DNA of 64,000 nt, taken from positions 22,864,222-22,928,221 of the forward strand of contig CM067348.1 of assembly GCA_034190875.2 (NCBI GenBank), given 5' to 3'. Below, piece after piece: positions 14,001-26,430 of this stretch. Both the position numbers and the translations under genes were made by a program. Positions within the stretch are counted from its first letter, which is position 1. Each line of letters begins with the position of its first letter. The notes beneath the pieces are model-generated. The model was not told where the DNA came from. It saw only the letters and a program-made list of their open reading frames with translations, and searched no databases. This DNA is from Urechis unicinctus. Lineage: Eukaryota; Annelida; Polychaeta; Xenopneusta; Urechidae.

Positions 14001-15078
14001 GGGAGTGTCAGATTTTAGATTTCCATTTGTAAATTTTGAAAACCTTCCAAAACCATCTCTGAAAACTGACAAGAACCAAGGGGCTAAATTGTTCCACTCT
14101 AATTTTTAAATGTTCCATTAGTGTGATGATGTCAAAACAGTCTTCAAGACCCCTCCCAGACCCCTGCACCCCCTACTTCGTCAATAATCCCTCACAGAAC
14201 AGGTGCTTGAGGGAAATCAAAAGGGCGGGATCTAATGTAGTACACATTAACATGCAAACAAAACACGTGCTATCTCTTTGTTCATTGGCTGCTTCCATTA
14301 CCAGATGAGAACCATCCACGTCATCAGAAACCCACGATTCCCATTCACCAGATTATCTCTTCAATATGATTGTTTCCTCACCTATACCAGTCTCATTTGT
14401 CAATAGGTGACACTGTCTGGTCTGTGGGATGGGTAAATGCACATGACATTTAAATAACCACAACAAAACAGGACAAACACCTCTTGAAGATCCAGGGTAC
14501 AACAATGCAATATTCTTGTTCTAACAGATACCAATCAATCTAATTCCATCTTAGTGGACCGGTTATCAAAGAGATTATAACTACCTAAAGTGGTTGCCTT
14601 AACCAATCAGATGTGTCTATCACTTCAATATAAACAACAGTCCTGTGAGAATGGAGGAGCCACATGACGGTAGGCTGGAAATAATCACTGCATTAGCCAA
14701 TAAACCAACCACCTGCTAACTGGACAACCTGCAATCCACCCAGTACTTGCTGGAAAGGTATGTCTGAGTGAGCCCTCTCAGCATAGCAGCACAGGCACAT
14801 GGGCTGGACCATTATGATCCCATCATCAAGCTTCTAAATACTAATACTGCATGCTAGCTGGGAAACGGTTTCGTTATGATCCGTCAATGAATCGCTCTGT
14901 GTCGGAATAAATAAATACCTATGCGAGGCAGGTTATCCAACATATGCGATGACGGAAGCCCCAGCCACCGCACAATACGTTATGATTGATGTATGACGTT
15001 ATGATGGACTGACCTGGTTCCTTGCTTCTTGGAAGCCTCGTCGCCGCTGTCTGACGGCCCATTCACACCACTCGCCAT
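2040..15078 (-). CDS. Arrestin (beta/visual arrestin family), 5' part, eight exons, truncated by window edge
   Basis: Arrestins bind activated, phosphorylated GPCRs in the cytosol, stop G-protein coupling and recruit endocytic or signalling partners. Exons in transcript order: 15078-15014, 8848-8818, 4632-4572, 4242-4001, 3709-3650, 3026-2959, 2709-2574, 2124-2040. Phases match at every junction and all have GT/AG sites, giving 249 codons from ATG at 15078. Visible landmarks: [10 protein letters not shown] (23-32), [11 protein letters not shown] (35-45), [18 protein letters not shown] (about 76-93), [23 protein letters not shown] (177-185), [14 protein letters not shown]. Counting from bovine arrestin-2 with a 15-residue offset, K10/K11, polar-core D26 and phosphate sensor R169 correspond to K25/K26, D41 and R184, all present. 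The N-terminus is about 15 residues longer than vertebrate arrestin-2, and SPNGK reads SPNSK. The C-terminal half, including the lariat loop and any clathrin/AP2 motifs, would lie left of position 1, so beta versus visual type is undecided. Family assignment is secure. Confidence 0.93.
3057..3362. repeat. About 27-bp minisatellite in an arrestin intron
   Basis: Roughly eleven copies of a unit like ACACATATTGTGACATCACACAGCA, alternating CACTAAC and CAGCAAC endings. It sits in the 623-bp intron between exons 3709-3650 and 3026-2959. Long open frames on both strands come from the repeat and are not genes. Confidence 0.9.
4410..4790. repeat. Two short minisatellites flanking arrestin exon 3
   Basis: On one side of exon 4632-4572 a 55-bp unit beginning GATATGGACAGATATGATCA starts at 4410, 4465 and 4520 (last copy partial). 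On the other side, about 4636-4780, a roughly 39-bp unit containing GTTACAACACATAAGACTAC occurs four times. Both are intronic. Confidence 0.8.
5607..5655. repeat. Short inverted repeat (hairpin) in arrestin intron 2
   Basis: CCGAGTTGCTA and TAGCAACTCGG face each other around a TA-rich loop. The flanks 5560-5600 and 5660-5710 are also imperfectly complementary, so a larger fold-back element is possible. No clear target-site duplication was seen. Confidence 0.5.
5747..6033 (+). mobile_element. CCCGTCGTAC-repeat element, copy 1 (MITE-like)
   Basis: A dispersed element whose ends are a G-run followed by CACTT and, at the other side, CACTTAAGTG followed by a C-run, which is a short inverted terminal repeat. 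Inside, the word ACCCGTCGTACAAG recurs about every 29-36 bp, starting near 5812, 5848, 5879, 5911, 5940 and 5974 (last copy CCCCGTCGCGCG). An inverted relative lies near 9668-9895, and diverged relatives lie inside both halves of the 3.8-kb duplication. No coding capacity or clean target duplication was seen. Confidence 0.6.
7085..7300. repeat. 73-bp minisatellite, about three copies
   Basis: Units begin AGGACGGTAAACAACAACAA and are nearly identical, ending in a partial copy near 7300. The array is A/C-rich on the plus strand and lies in arrestin intron 2. Open frames over it are repeat artefacts. Confidence 0.9.
7420..8105. repeat. 30-bp minisatellite with diverged flank
   Basis: Core copies of a 30-bp unit containing ATCTGAACCACCCTTATCAT run from 7420 to about 7680. 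Variants with CATAACCATAATCTGAACC then run to about 7960 and degenerate copies to about 8105. A 175-codon minus-strand open frame across it is pure repeat ([10 protein letters not shown]-type) and was not called as a gene. Confidence 0.9.
9050..9235. repeat. CAC/CAT trinucleotide-rich tract
   Basis: Interrupted (CAN)n, mostly CAC and CAT, with two larger duplicated blocks containing CAGCAGCTGCAGT-like words. It translates as His, Pro or Ser runs in different frames and lies in arrestin intron 1. Simple-sequence origin. Confidence 0.85.
9396..10179 (+). mobile_element. TAG...CTA element family 1, long copy A, with nested insertion
   Basis: Starts TAGCCCTACAAGACGTCT and ends ACACCGGAGCTA. The identical 9-mer ATCGACAGG flanks both sides (9387-9395 and 10180-10188), a perfect 9-bp target-site duplication. 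The body matches the copies at 58544-59337 and 29542-30144, for example GATGGAGTTATAGAATGCAA and ACAAGTTCAAGACCACAT. A CCCGTCGTAC-type segment in inverted orientation (about 9668-9895) replaces part of the body. No transposase frame is visible, so it is probably non-autonomous. It lies in arrestin intron 1. Confidence 0.85.
9668..9895 (-). mobile_element. CCCGTCGTAC-repeat element, nested inverted copy
   Basis: Begins with a G-run and CACTTAAGTG, and ends GTAAGTGCCCCCC. In between are minus-strand CCCGTCGTAC-like words separated by about 30 bp. The sequence on both sides belongs to the surrounding family-1 element, so this segment inserted into, or recombined with, that element. The joins are CATTGCGC at the left and ATGCTAAGG at the right. 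Confidence 0.6.
10935..11118. repeat. 42-bp GC-rich minisatellite
   Basis: About four to five units containing CGGCTTGTTAACCGACTGAG and GCGTCGCGTCTTGCTC, the last ones shortened. In arrestin intron 1; no function inferred. Confidence 0.85.
11395..11930. repeat. Short tandem repeats (about 18-20 bp), two types
   Basis: About 11400-11620 carries degenerate units like ACAAAGAGTCACCCACGTT, shifting to CCACTAAG variants. About 11680-11930 carries units like CTTATAGCACAAACCACGC. Both lie in arrestin intron 1. Confidence 0.75.
12491..12515. repeat. (GCA)8 microsatellite
   Basis: Eight uninterrupted GCA units plus one base. No exon is supported around it, so it is treated as a simple repeat rather than a polyglutamine-coding tract. 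Confidence 0.9.
12516..15013. other. Arrestin intron 1, remainder: no supported gene
   Basis: Contains two opposing open frames (plus 13516-13812; minus 13557-14072, 171 codons). Neither has a recognisable family, conserved motif or splice context, and they are mutual shadows. A short sequence near 14807-14860 resembles inverted pieces at 8150-8210 and 10577-10622 (AAGCTTCTTGGTAGGATCAT-like), suggesting a small dispersed repeat. Nothing else identified. Confidence 0.5.
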
Positions 15079-15245
15079 ACTGGACTACAGGTATAACAAC
15101 GACACTGACTGCTGCGTTTACTCGTGGTGAGGCCGAGAGGGATGACCGTCCACTGAAGTCTCCCTGAAATACAAGCCACACACAGAGACACTGTAATGGA
15201 AGGCACGTCTGTTCACAAGAAGGCAAGCGCGAGAGGGACTGACGC

Positions 15246-15253
15246 TGACGTCA
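15246..15253. promoter_or_regulatory. Candidate CRE palindrome upstream of the arrestin start codon
   Basis: A perfect TGACGTCA octamer, the CREB/ATF consensus, lies 168 bp upstream of the proposed arrestin ATG in a moderately CpG-rich stretch. The match is seen directly; use as a promoter element is inferred and the transcription start is unknown. TGACGT-like words also occur inside several repeats here, so a single match is weak evidence. Confidence 0.3.
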
Positions 15254-15512
15254 GTGATAGGAGAATGACGGATGCATTCAATGAGGTTTAATATTGAAAA
15301 AAAAATATATTGGAGGTATGGAACCACCCGAATGCTTCACTTCCCTCGCAAAATTAATGTATGGGGTTGGGTGTTAATAGACCATTATGCGACGTACAGA
15401 AGGTGTGGCTACTGATGTGGTAATAGTAACGCTCCCTACAGGTATTCACCACGCCCCACTTGAAGCAAACAAAATCTAAATATACCACACCCACTTGATT
15501 CTAAATACTCCA

Positions 15513-15707
<195 letters not shown>

Positions 15708-17569
15708 ATTTTATTGCAAAATCTGCATCCAAGGCAAGCCAGAGTAAGAGAGGATCTGGCTAAATGGTACGGCATTGAAGTACACGGCTAAATGGTACGG
15801 CATTGAAGTACACAGCTTATGTCAATTACACACGTAACGCCCGCGGGTTGCGTCAAAAGCCCATCAAAAAGTATCTAGTAAAGTCTCGTTATCAGGAGCG
15901 GAACACGCCAAAAGTTACCTGAGGCATGGAGGGAGTGGAAGGGAGCGGGGGTGGGGGAATGGGGTCGGGGAACTCGGAACACCTGACCCGCAGGTTCTCT
16001 GCCCTCGTCCCCTCACGGCGAGAGTTCTCAGCCCGGTGTGGACCTCGGGTTTGACATAACCTGTCCGAGCTTATCCTCATCCGCTGTACTAGACGAAATG
16101 AATACCTCTGTGTGTCATTGCATTGTAAAGCCTGGAGGAAATCTCGCACACCCAAAAACCTCTGAGGGGTTTATATAAAAGACTCGCACGTCAGAGATAT
16201 GGCTACAGGCAAACCAGTTTTTGTGTTAACAGAAACAATGAAGACGCCCAGGAATTGGCAGCTGACATAAACACACACCGCAGCATAATTTAGTAAACCT
16301 CAGCTGGGGAAGATTCACGCATTTTCACACTACTTCACTCGGGAGAGTCAATGCTATATTAAGAGCCTGTATCAGAGTGACGATCGCCTACGCGTGGCGG
16401 GGGGCGGGGCTTGGGGCGTGGCGGGGGGCGTGGCGGGGGGCGATGGGGCTTGGCCTTATCCCGGTTACCCTCATGTGTTATAAGGTGCCAAGAAATGTTA
16501 ATAGATAGCATAACCCGTCGTACAAGGTATTATACAAATGTATAACCCGTCGTACGATGTGGAAATGGGGTATGCGGCTTGGACGCTTTATCATCATAAA
16601 TCAGATATGTTGGCGTCTGTGACAAGGATGTCGTAGATTCTTGGCGCTTCACATAGGGACACATTCATTGCATTTGCATTGACAACGATCGGTGGGAAAT
16701 GACGGGAGGAAATCTCGACATACTGGAACTAAATATATTATTTAACCCGTTGTACAGATGGGAAGAGAAAAACATACCACGATGTACAACACGAATCCCA
16801 AAAAAAATAACCGTACAGATTGCAGCTGGAAAATATACAAGCCGAGAGGCCGAAGATACATTCCCCGTCGCGCGACACAAGTATACTACCTCCATACACT
16901 TAAAGTGCCTATGATACCTAAAATATGATTTTTGAGTATAAACTGAACAAATCGATGCGGATCGAATGGTGTTGGAAATTGAACCACAAAAACAGAGTAA
17001 TTGCAACTTCGTCTTTCATTCGGTTCCATAAAAATTATCATGGAAATTTGGTGTGATAGGCACTTTAAGTGCCCCCCACCTCCCCCGCACCTACGAAGGC
17101 ACAGAAAACCACAATGTAACGCGGAATTTGAAGAAAACGGGTCAGAAAGAAAATTGCCTCGATTCCCAGCAAGGACAATTATTTGGAAGTTTTCAGAGGG
17201 GATGGGGTCAACGGAAAATATGACTCCAGGTAACCCGGTACTCCCCGTCATATAGATAATGAACGTTCCCTTACTGTCAATAAACGTTTGTATGCACGCA
17301 CCACGTCGCCAGCCACCGGACGTGCACTTAAACAGCCGTGTAATAATTCATGTCAGTGCCTGGAGTACGTGTCCCTTAACGCATCCACCAGGTGGCAACG
17401 GGATCTTTTCACTATGACAACCAAATAGTTCAAATTGATATCTTCGCCCGTCCGGCACCTTCAAGCTCACGCATAATTCACACGTGACCGGGACGTTCAA
17501 TGGGTCAATATCCAGCTACCAATTCAAGCCAGGCTCAATTAATACGCCCGACCTAATGTTTTCCCAAAG

Positions 17570-18015
17570 GTAAGTAAGGTAAGTACAGGGTTTAACGGCA
17601 CACCAACACTCATGTGTTATATGGTGCCAAGAAAGGTTAATAGATAAGATTGACCTGATTAAGCAGCCGCCTTCTAGGACAAACGTAAATGGAGATGGAA
17701 AAGATAAAAATGGAAACGATTATCCAAGGGCAAGTCACCACCAGCCTATTGACAGGACCAAGCCATTCCAGCCTCTCGTCTAGGCGAGATCCGGGCCAGA
17801 GTAGTGTGTCGCATACCTGGCCCTCATAAGGACTGCTCCACTCAACCACCAGGATCCCATTGTCCACCGACACGAGTCGCAACCCACGGCCAACAGGTGG
17901 CCCCCTATTATAGTCGCCTCTTACGAAATACAGGAGGATACAGTGTACCTTTTCTTCCCCCGGACACACAGGGCGGCTAATGTTTCCTAGAGAGCATGGA
18001 TTCCATTGATGCCGA
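17570..18015. mobile_element. SINE-like segment (also at about 21400-21840)
   Basis: Contains GGGTTTAACGGCACACCAAC, CTCATGTGTTATATGGTGCC and TAGTCGCCTCTTACGA. From memory these resemble words recurring in molluscan short interspersed repeats. A partial relative (CTCATGTGTTATAAGGTGCC) is at about 16470-16500. No tRNA-like promoter or tail was verified, so the class is tentative. Confidence 0.35.
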
Positions 18016-18432
18016 CACACGTGATACATACTTTATTCATTAGCTATCATCCAACAGTTCTAATAACGTCTTCCATATTCATCATTTGTCCTTCCGCATG
18101 TGGAAACTAATCCCATTCTTCTCACCACCACCCCCCCCCCCCCCCCCCCACCCCGCATCCCCACCACCACCACCACCACCAAACATCAACATCCCTCGCC
18201 TGGCCTCAACATCCCTCACTCACATACCATCAACATTCCTCATCCGGCCTCAGCATCCCTCACCCACCAAACATTAACATCCCTCGTCTTACATGTTACA
18301 CCCAACTTCAGCAACCTTCAATCTGAAGACAGCTGCACCATCCGCCTAACACACGACAGGTAGATTACCCAGGGCTCGCTTCTATCTAAGCCTCTTAATG
18401 ACAATGTTTTCAATCAGCCCTTAATTAACAAA

Positions 18433-18676
18433 AATGGCTTCTCCTATGGGCCAGATGATGACGTCTGCATTAAGACGGCTTCTCCTATAGGCCAGATAAT
18501 GACGTCTGCATTAAGACGGCTACTCCTATTGGTCAGATGATGGCGTCTACATTAAGACGGCTTCTCCTATAGGCCAGATGATGACGTCTGCATTAAAACG
18601 GTTTCTCCTATAGGCCAGATGATGACGTCTGCAAGACGACATCTCCTATAGACCAGACAATGACGTCTGCATTAAG
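18433..18676. repeat. 41-bp minisatellite, about six copies (repeated at 22261-22502)
   Basis: Units contain GGCTTCTCCTATAGGCCAGA and TGATGACGTCTGCATTAAGA. The array is present in both duplication copies with the same unit order, so it predates the 3.8-kb duplication. Confidence 0.9.
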
Positions 18677-19658
18677 ACTGCATCAGGGGGAAACCCCGGT
18701 ATGTATCTCACATTGCTACAGTCTACATTATAACCTCTCTGCAGTTTTCCGGTTGTCAATAGCAATTTCGGATTTGATGAAGTCTAACTGTCAGTATCAT
18801 GTGCAGCTTGGAAATGGGTCACACCGAGTGAAATGTAGCAATCACGTTGATAGGGTCTTATTACTGGTGACATAATAAGCGAACGCTCGTCGTAGATACG
18901 GAAGCGATAGTCCATCAACGCCGTCCATTGGACAAACGTAGCGAAATTACGCCGCCTAGACAAAGCGTATATACGCCGTCTACATGGCAGGCGCATTTCG
19001 AAACATAGACGTAAAATGCGTACGCCATTCATTTTACGGATGTAACGAACAATACATCGTCTGCTTAATAAATAACACGTAAAACCCACGACAGATGTTT
19101 AGACTCCTTAACGCTACAGGACGTCTACGTCCGCGCAGAGCTATAGACCCCTCTGCTTCGTAGGATACCCGTTAGACTATAGCGTGGCTCACGTCCGCAG
19201 AGGCACTTGTTAAACTGTTCGAAAACCAGTCGAGGGTAGTAGTCATTTGAGTGACGGTATTTCTATCCCTGCTATTAACAATACACAGCCATACAACTTA
19301 TTCAGCAAGTAATATTAACTTGACACAACCCGTGTCTCCAGCAACCAGAACCCCAACAAGCCACAAAACGTTTCCCAACTCACACCAACTTGCCATATTG
19401 TACATATTAGGGGTCGTATCAAAAGAAGACGTAAGTCTGACACGGACAGTCAGGCGTGACAACCATGACGTCGAGGCGAGGTGAACAACTCTCAAGTGTA
19501 GCTTTAACAGCGTGAACAAGCCGGCTAGGTGTTTCCGGGTATGAGATAAGTAGGGAGAGAGGAGAGGGCGACGCTGATAAGGTGATATGGTCGTGAGACG
19601 AGGCGCACGAATAATGAATGAGCAGAACGAGGCGACTGACACGTGACGAGGTGAAGGC

Positions 19659-22600
19659 CACGTAACGCCCGCGGGTTGCGTCAAAAGCCCATCAAAAAGT
19701 ATCTAGTAAAGTCTCGTTATCAGGAGCGGAACACGCCAAAAGTTACCTGAGGCATGGAGGGAGTGGAAGGGAGCGGGGGTGGGAATGGGGTCGGGGAACT
19801 CGGAACACCTGACCCGCAGGTTCTCTGCCCTCGTCCCCTCACGGCGAGAGTTCTCAGCCCGGTGTGGACCTCGGGTTTGACATAACCTGTCCGAGCTTAT
19901 CCTCATCCGCTGTACTAGACGAAATGAATACCTCTGTGTGTCATTGCATTGTAAAGCCTGGAGGAAATCTCGCACACCCAAAAACCTCTGAGGGGTTTAT
20001 ATAAAAGACTCGCACGTCAGAGATATGGCTACAGGCAAACCAGTTTTGTGTTAACAGAAACAATGAAGACGCCCAGGAATTGGCAGCTGACATAAACACA
20101 CACCGCAGCATAATTTAGTAAACCTCAGCTGGGGAAGATTCACGCATTTTCACACTACTTCACTCGGGAGAGTCAATGCTATATTAAGAGCCTGTATCAG
20201 AGTGACGATCGCCTACGCGTGGCGGGGGGCGGGGCTTGGGGCGTGGCGGGGGGCGTGGCGGGGGGCGAAGGGGCTTGGCCTTATCCCGGTTACCCTCATG
20301 TGTTATAAGGTGCCAAGAAATGTTAATAGATAGCATAACCCGTCGTACAAGGTATTATACAAATGTATAACCCGTCGTACGATGTGGAAATGGGGTATGC
20401 GGCTTGGACGCTTTATCATCATAAATCAGATATGTTGGCGTCTGTGACAAGGATGTCGTAGATTCTTCGCGCTTCACATAGGGACACATTCATTGCATTT
20501 GCATAGACAACGATCGGTGGGAAATGACGGGAGGAAATCTCGACATACTGGAACTAAATATATTATTTAACCCGTTGTACAGATGGGAAGAGAAAAACAT
20601 ACCCCGATGTACAACACGAATCCCAAAAAAATAACCGTACAGATTGCAGCTGGAAAATATACAAGCCGAGAGGCCGAAGATACATTCCCCGTCGCGCGAC
20701 ACAAGTATACTACCTCCATACACTTAAAGTGCCTATGATACCTAAAATATGATTTTTGAGTATAAACTGAACAAATCGATGCGGATCGAATGGTGTTGGA
20801 AATTGAACCACAAAAACAGAGTAATTGCAACTTCGTCTTTCATTCGGTTCCATAAAAATTATCATGGAAATTTGGTGTGATAGGCACTTTAAGTGCCCCC
20901 CACCTCCCCCGCACCTACGAAGGCACAGAAAACCACAACGTAACGCGGAATTTGAAGAAAACGGGTCAGAAAGAAAATTGCCTCGATTCCCAGCAAGGAC
21001 AATTATTTGGAAGTTTTCAGAGGGGATGGGGGTCAACGGAAAATATGACTCCAGGTAACCCGGTACTCCCCGTCATATAGATAATGAACGTTCCCTTACT
21101 GTCAATAAACGTTTGTATGCACGCACCACGTCGCCAGCCACCGGACGTGCACTTAAACAGCCGTGTAATAATTCATGTCAGTGCCTGGAGTACGTGTCCC
21201 TTAACGCATCCACCAGGTGGCAACGGGATCTTTTCACTATGACAACCAAATAGTTCAAATTGATATCTTCGCCCGTCCGGCACCTTCAAGCTCACGCATA
21301 ATTCACACGTGACCGGGACGTTCAATGGGTCAATATCCAGCTACCAATTCAAGCCAGGCTCAATTAATACGCCCGACCTAATGTTTCCCAAAGGTAAAGT
21401 AAGGTAAGTACAGGGTTTAACGGCACACCAACACTCATGTGTTATATGGTGCCAAGAAAGGTTAATAGATAAGATTGACCTGATTAAGCAGCCGCCTTCT
21501 AGGACAAACGTAAATGGAGATGGAAAAGATAAAAATGGAAACGATTATCCAAGGGCAAGTCACCACCAGCCTATTGACAGGACCAAGCCATTCCAGCCTC
21601 TCGTCTAGGCGAGATCCGGGCCAGAGTAGTGTGTCGCAGACCTGGCCCTCATAAGGACTGCTCCACTCAACCACCAGGATCCCATTGTCCACCGACACGA
21701 GTCGCAACCCACGGCCAACAGGTGGCCCCCTATTATAGTCGCCTCTTACGAAATACAGGAGGATACAGTGTACCTTTTCTTCCCCCGGACACACAGGGCG
21801 GCTAATGTTTCCTAGAGAGCATGGATTCCATTGATGCCGACACACGTGATACATACTTTATTCATTAGCTATCATCCAACAGTTCTAATAACGTCTTCCA
21901 TATTCATCATTTGTCCTTCCGCATGTGGAAACTAATCCCATTCTTCTCACACCACCCCCCCCCCCCCCCCCCCCCCACCCCCCCCCCCCCACCACCACCA
22001 CCACCAAACATCAACATCCCTCGCCTGGCCTCAACATCCCTCACTCACATACCATCAACATTCCTCATCCGCCTCCTCAGCATCCCTCACCCACCAAACA
22101 TTAACATCCCTCGTCTTACATGTTACACCCAACTTCAGCAACCTTCAATCTGAAGACAGCTGCACCATCCGCCTAACACACGACAGGTAGATTACCCAGG
22201 GCTCGCTTCTATCTAAGCCTCTTAATGACAATGTTTTCAATCAGCCCTTAATTAACAAAAATGGCTTCTCCTATAGGCCAGATGATGACGTCTGCATTAA
22301 GACGGCTTCTCCTATAGGCCAGATAATGACGTCTGCATTAAGACGGCTACTCCTATTGGTCAGATGATGGCGTCTACATTAAGACGGCTTCTCCTATAGG
22401 CCAGATGATGACGTCTGCATTAAAACGGTTTCTCCTATAGGCCAGATGATGACGTCTGCAAGACGACATCTCCTATAGACCAGACAATGACGTCTGCATT
22501 AAGACTGCATCAGGGGGAAACCCCGGTATGTATCTCACATTGCTACAGTCTACATTATAACCTCTCTGCAGTTTTCCGGTTGTCAATAGCAATTTCGGAT

Positions 22601-23484
22601 TTGATGAAGTCTAACTGTCAGTATCAAGTGCAGCTTGGAAATGGGTCACACCGAGTGAAATGTAGCAATCACGTTGATAGGGTCTTATTACTGGTGACAT
22701 AATAAGCGAACGCTCGTCGTAGATACGGAAGCGATAGTCCATCAACGCCGTCCATTGGACAAACGTAGCGAAATTACGCCGCCTAGACAAAGCGTATATA
22801 CGCCGTCTACATGGCAGGCGCATTTCGAAACATAGACGTAAAATGCGTACGCCATTCATTTTACGGATGTAACGAACAATACATCGTCTGCTTAATAAAT
22901 AACACGTAAAACCCACGACAGATGTTTAGACTCCTTAACGCTACAGGACGTCTACGTCCGCGCAGAGCTATAGACCCCTCTGCTTCGTAGGATACCCGTT
23001 AGACTATAGCGTGGCTCACGTCCGCAGAGGCACTTGTTAAACTGTTCGAAACCAGTCGAGGGTAGTAGTCATTTGAGTGACGGTATTTCTATCCCTGCTA
23101 TTAACAATACACAGCCATACAACTTATTCAGCAAGTAATATTAACTTGACACAACCCGTGTCTCCAGCAACCAGAACCCCAACAAGCCACAAAACGTTTC
23201 CCAACTCACACCAACTTGCCATATTGTACATATTAGGGGTCGTATCAAAAGAAGACGTAAGTCTGACACGGACAGCCAGGCGTGACAACCATGACGTCGA
23301 GGCGAGGTGAACAACTCTCAAGTGTAGCTTTAACAGCGTGAACAAGCCGGCTAGGTGTTTCCGGGTATGAGATAAGTAGGGAGAGAGGAGAGGGCGACGC
23401 TGATAAGGTGATATGGTCGTGAGACGAGGCGCACGAATAATGAATGAGCAGAACGAGGCGACTGACACGTGACGAGGTGAAGGC
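19659..23484 (+). repeat. 3.83-kb direct tandem duplication, copy 2
   Basis: Near-exact repeat of 15831-19658, joined head to tail with no spacer. Differences seen are few: homopolymer lengths (the poly-C tract near 21955 versus 18130, a G-run near 19775 versus 15945), small indels and scattered substitutions. It ends ACGAGGTGAAGGC at 23484, after which the sequence diverges. Very high identity means a recent duplication, ongoing homogenisation, or two haplotypes joined in assembly. Confidence 0.95.
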
Positions 23485-23667
23485 GCTACTTCATCACACT
23501 TAGAGTCACCGTGCTAGGAACGGATAGGGAGAGTTACAGCCACTCATAGCCGGACAGGTATTGTCAACTATACAGGGGTGAATATACCAATATATATATA
23601 TATGATAGGGAGAGTTACAGCCACTCATTGCCGGATACAGGGGCCGGATACAGGGGCCGGATACAGG

Positions 23668-24652
<985 letters not shown>

Positions 24653-25110
24653 ACAACCCGTGTCGCCCACAACCAGAACCCCAAACGTCTCCTAGCTATG
24701 TATATATAAAATAAATATATATTTATATATACATGTTTGTGTACGTATGTGCATATGTGTAATATACATATATCTCAAATTGCTAGGTGCATTAGCATCA
24801 CCAGAACAGATACACCCTTAACAAGTAATTCGTAACCAAACTATGTCATCTAACAGAGGTTATTGGCATCTTATTGAAAGCCTAAATATACAAACTATTC
24901 CACAGCTATCCTGAGCAAAATTAAAAGGTAAATGCTGAACACTACTCAATACTGAATATTATGACACTGTTATCAGTACAGGTGAACTATTCAGCCTTCA
25001 TATGGCAGAGTGCTGATTTTCACAATTTATCTCAGATTTAATCACACACAAACACAGGCATAAGCATCAGACAGTGCACAAAGAATATCTCCTCAGAATA
25101 ACTCTAAATA

Positions 25111-25296
25111 CCTCACCTGGTTAACCATACATCTCACTTGGTACACTAACCATTTCACCTGGTTAACCATACATCTCACCTGGTAAACCAACCATCTCAC
25201 CTGGTGAACCATACGTTTCACCTGGTTAATCACACACATCACCTGGCAGACCGCAAAGAACACGTTGTTCAACACAATCTCACCTGGTTTGTCACA
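25111..25296. repeat. CTCACCTGGT-based short tandem repeat
   Basis: About seven degenerate units of 22-26 bp containing CATCTCACCTGGTTAACCA. Open frames on both strands across it are repeat-derived. Confidence 0.8.
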
Positions 25297-25880
25297 ATTT
25301 CTCCTTGTCACCACCAATCCTCGAGCAGCGTGTATATCATATATATGTATAGATGTAGATGCGTTTATTATCCGTCTCTGATGTACCATCAGCTGCCACC
25401 AGCCATCTTCATGAGCTCACATTCGTAGAGATCAGCGTGAGATTCCACACGACGTGTGAGTGACAGCGGGGTATAACTCGCCCCACGACTTGATGTTTAT
25501 ATATGTATACGGTAGAGGCACAGTCGAGGTGGCGGCATGACGTATAAGCCAGTAAAGTAACAGGGACCTGGCATTATCGACAAAGTCGCCACAGAGAACA
25601 GATGCCTTTGACAAGGGAGGGGCGTGGACGGGACGGGGGGGGATAGGGGGAGCAAAGTGTCAGGTGCGCGTCGATTACCTTTTAAGCTGCGTCAGCAAGT
25701 CAGACACAGGTGGGAGAGAGCTATTTATAGCTCAAATAAACAGATTATGATATAGGCGACGACGCAATTTGGCTAATGATAATGAGAAGGGGTTCAAGGC
25801 AGGTTGCACAAGATGGAGGTTTGGCGGAGTGTGGGGATCGTAGGTACAGCGACGGGATTCCCACCAGATATATATAAATA

Positions 25881-25957
25881 TATGTGTGCGTGTACTGTTG
25901 TTGCCAATGCACGATCCAGAGCATGTAATGACCGAGGCATAGGTCGGGAAGCTGATT
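25881..25957 (+). repeat. 77-bp direct repeat, copy 2
   Basis: Identical to 24278-24354 over its whole length. Left flank is ATATATAAATA; after GATT it diverges (ACACCATACTTCA) before a (TA)n run begins at about 25971. No coding or RNA-gene signature is seen in the 77 bp. Confidence 0.9.
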
Positions 25958-25966
25958 ACACCATAC

Positions 25967-26430
<464 letters not shown>

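Larger units (their letters stand above)
15831..19658 (+). repeat. 3.83-kb direct tandem duplication, copy 1
   Basis: Starts CACGTAACGCCCGCGGG and ends ACGAGGTGAAGGC. The next base begins a nearly identical second copy (offset 3828). Inside, in order: a GC-rich GGCGGGGGGCGTGG tract (about 16396-16445), diverged CCCGTCGTAC-type element pieces (about 16500-17065), a SINE-like stretch (about 17570-18015), a poly-C/CACCAC tract, a 41-bp minisatellite and unique-looking sequence. No conserved protein is recognised; the 130-codon minus frame 17637-18029 lies in the SINE-like stretch. Confidence 0.95.

Noticed and set aside
13516-14072. Opposing open frames, 98 codons (+) and 171 codons (-)
   Set aside because: They overlap as antisense shadows, show no recognisable domain, have no splice-site or promoter context, and lie inside arrestin intron 1.
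17637-18029. 130-codon minus-strand open frame, repeated at 21462-21854
   Set aside because: Lies in a SINE-like repeat and is present twice because of the 3.8-kb duplication; no known domain.
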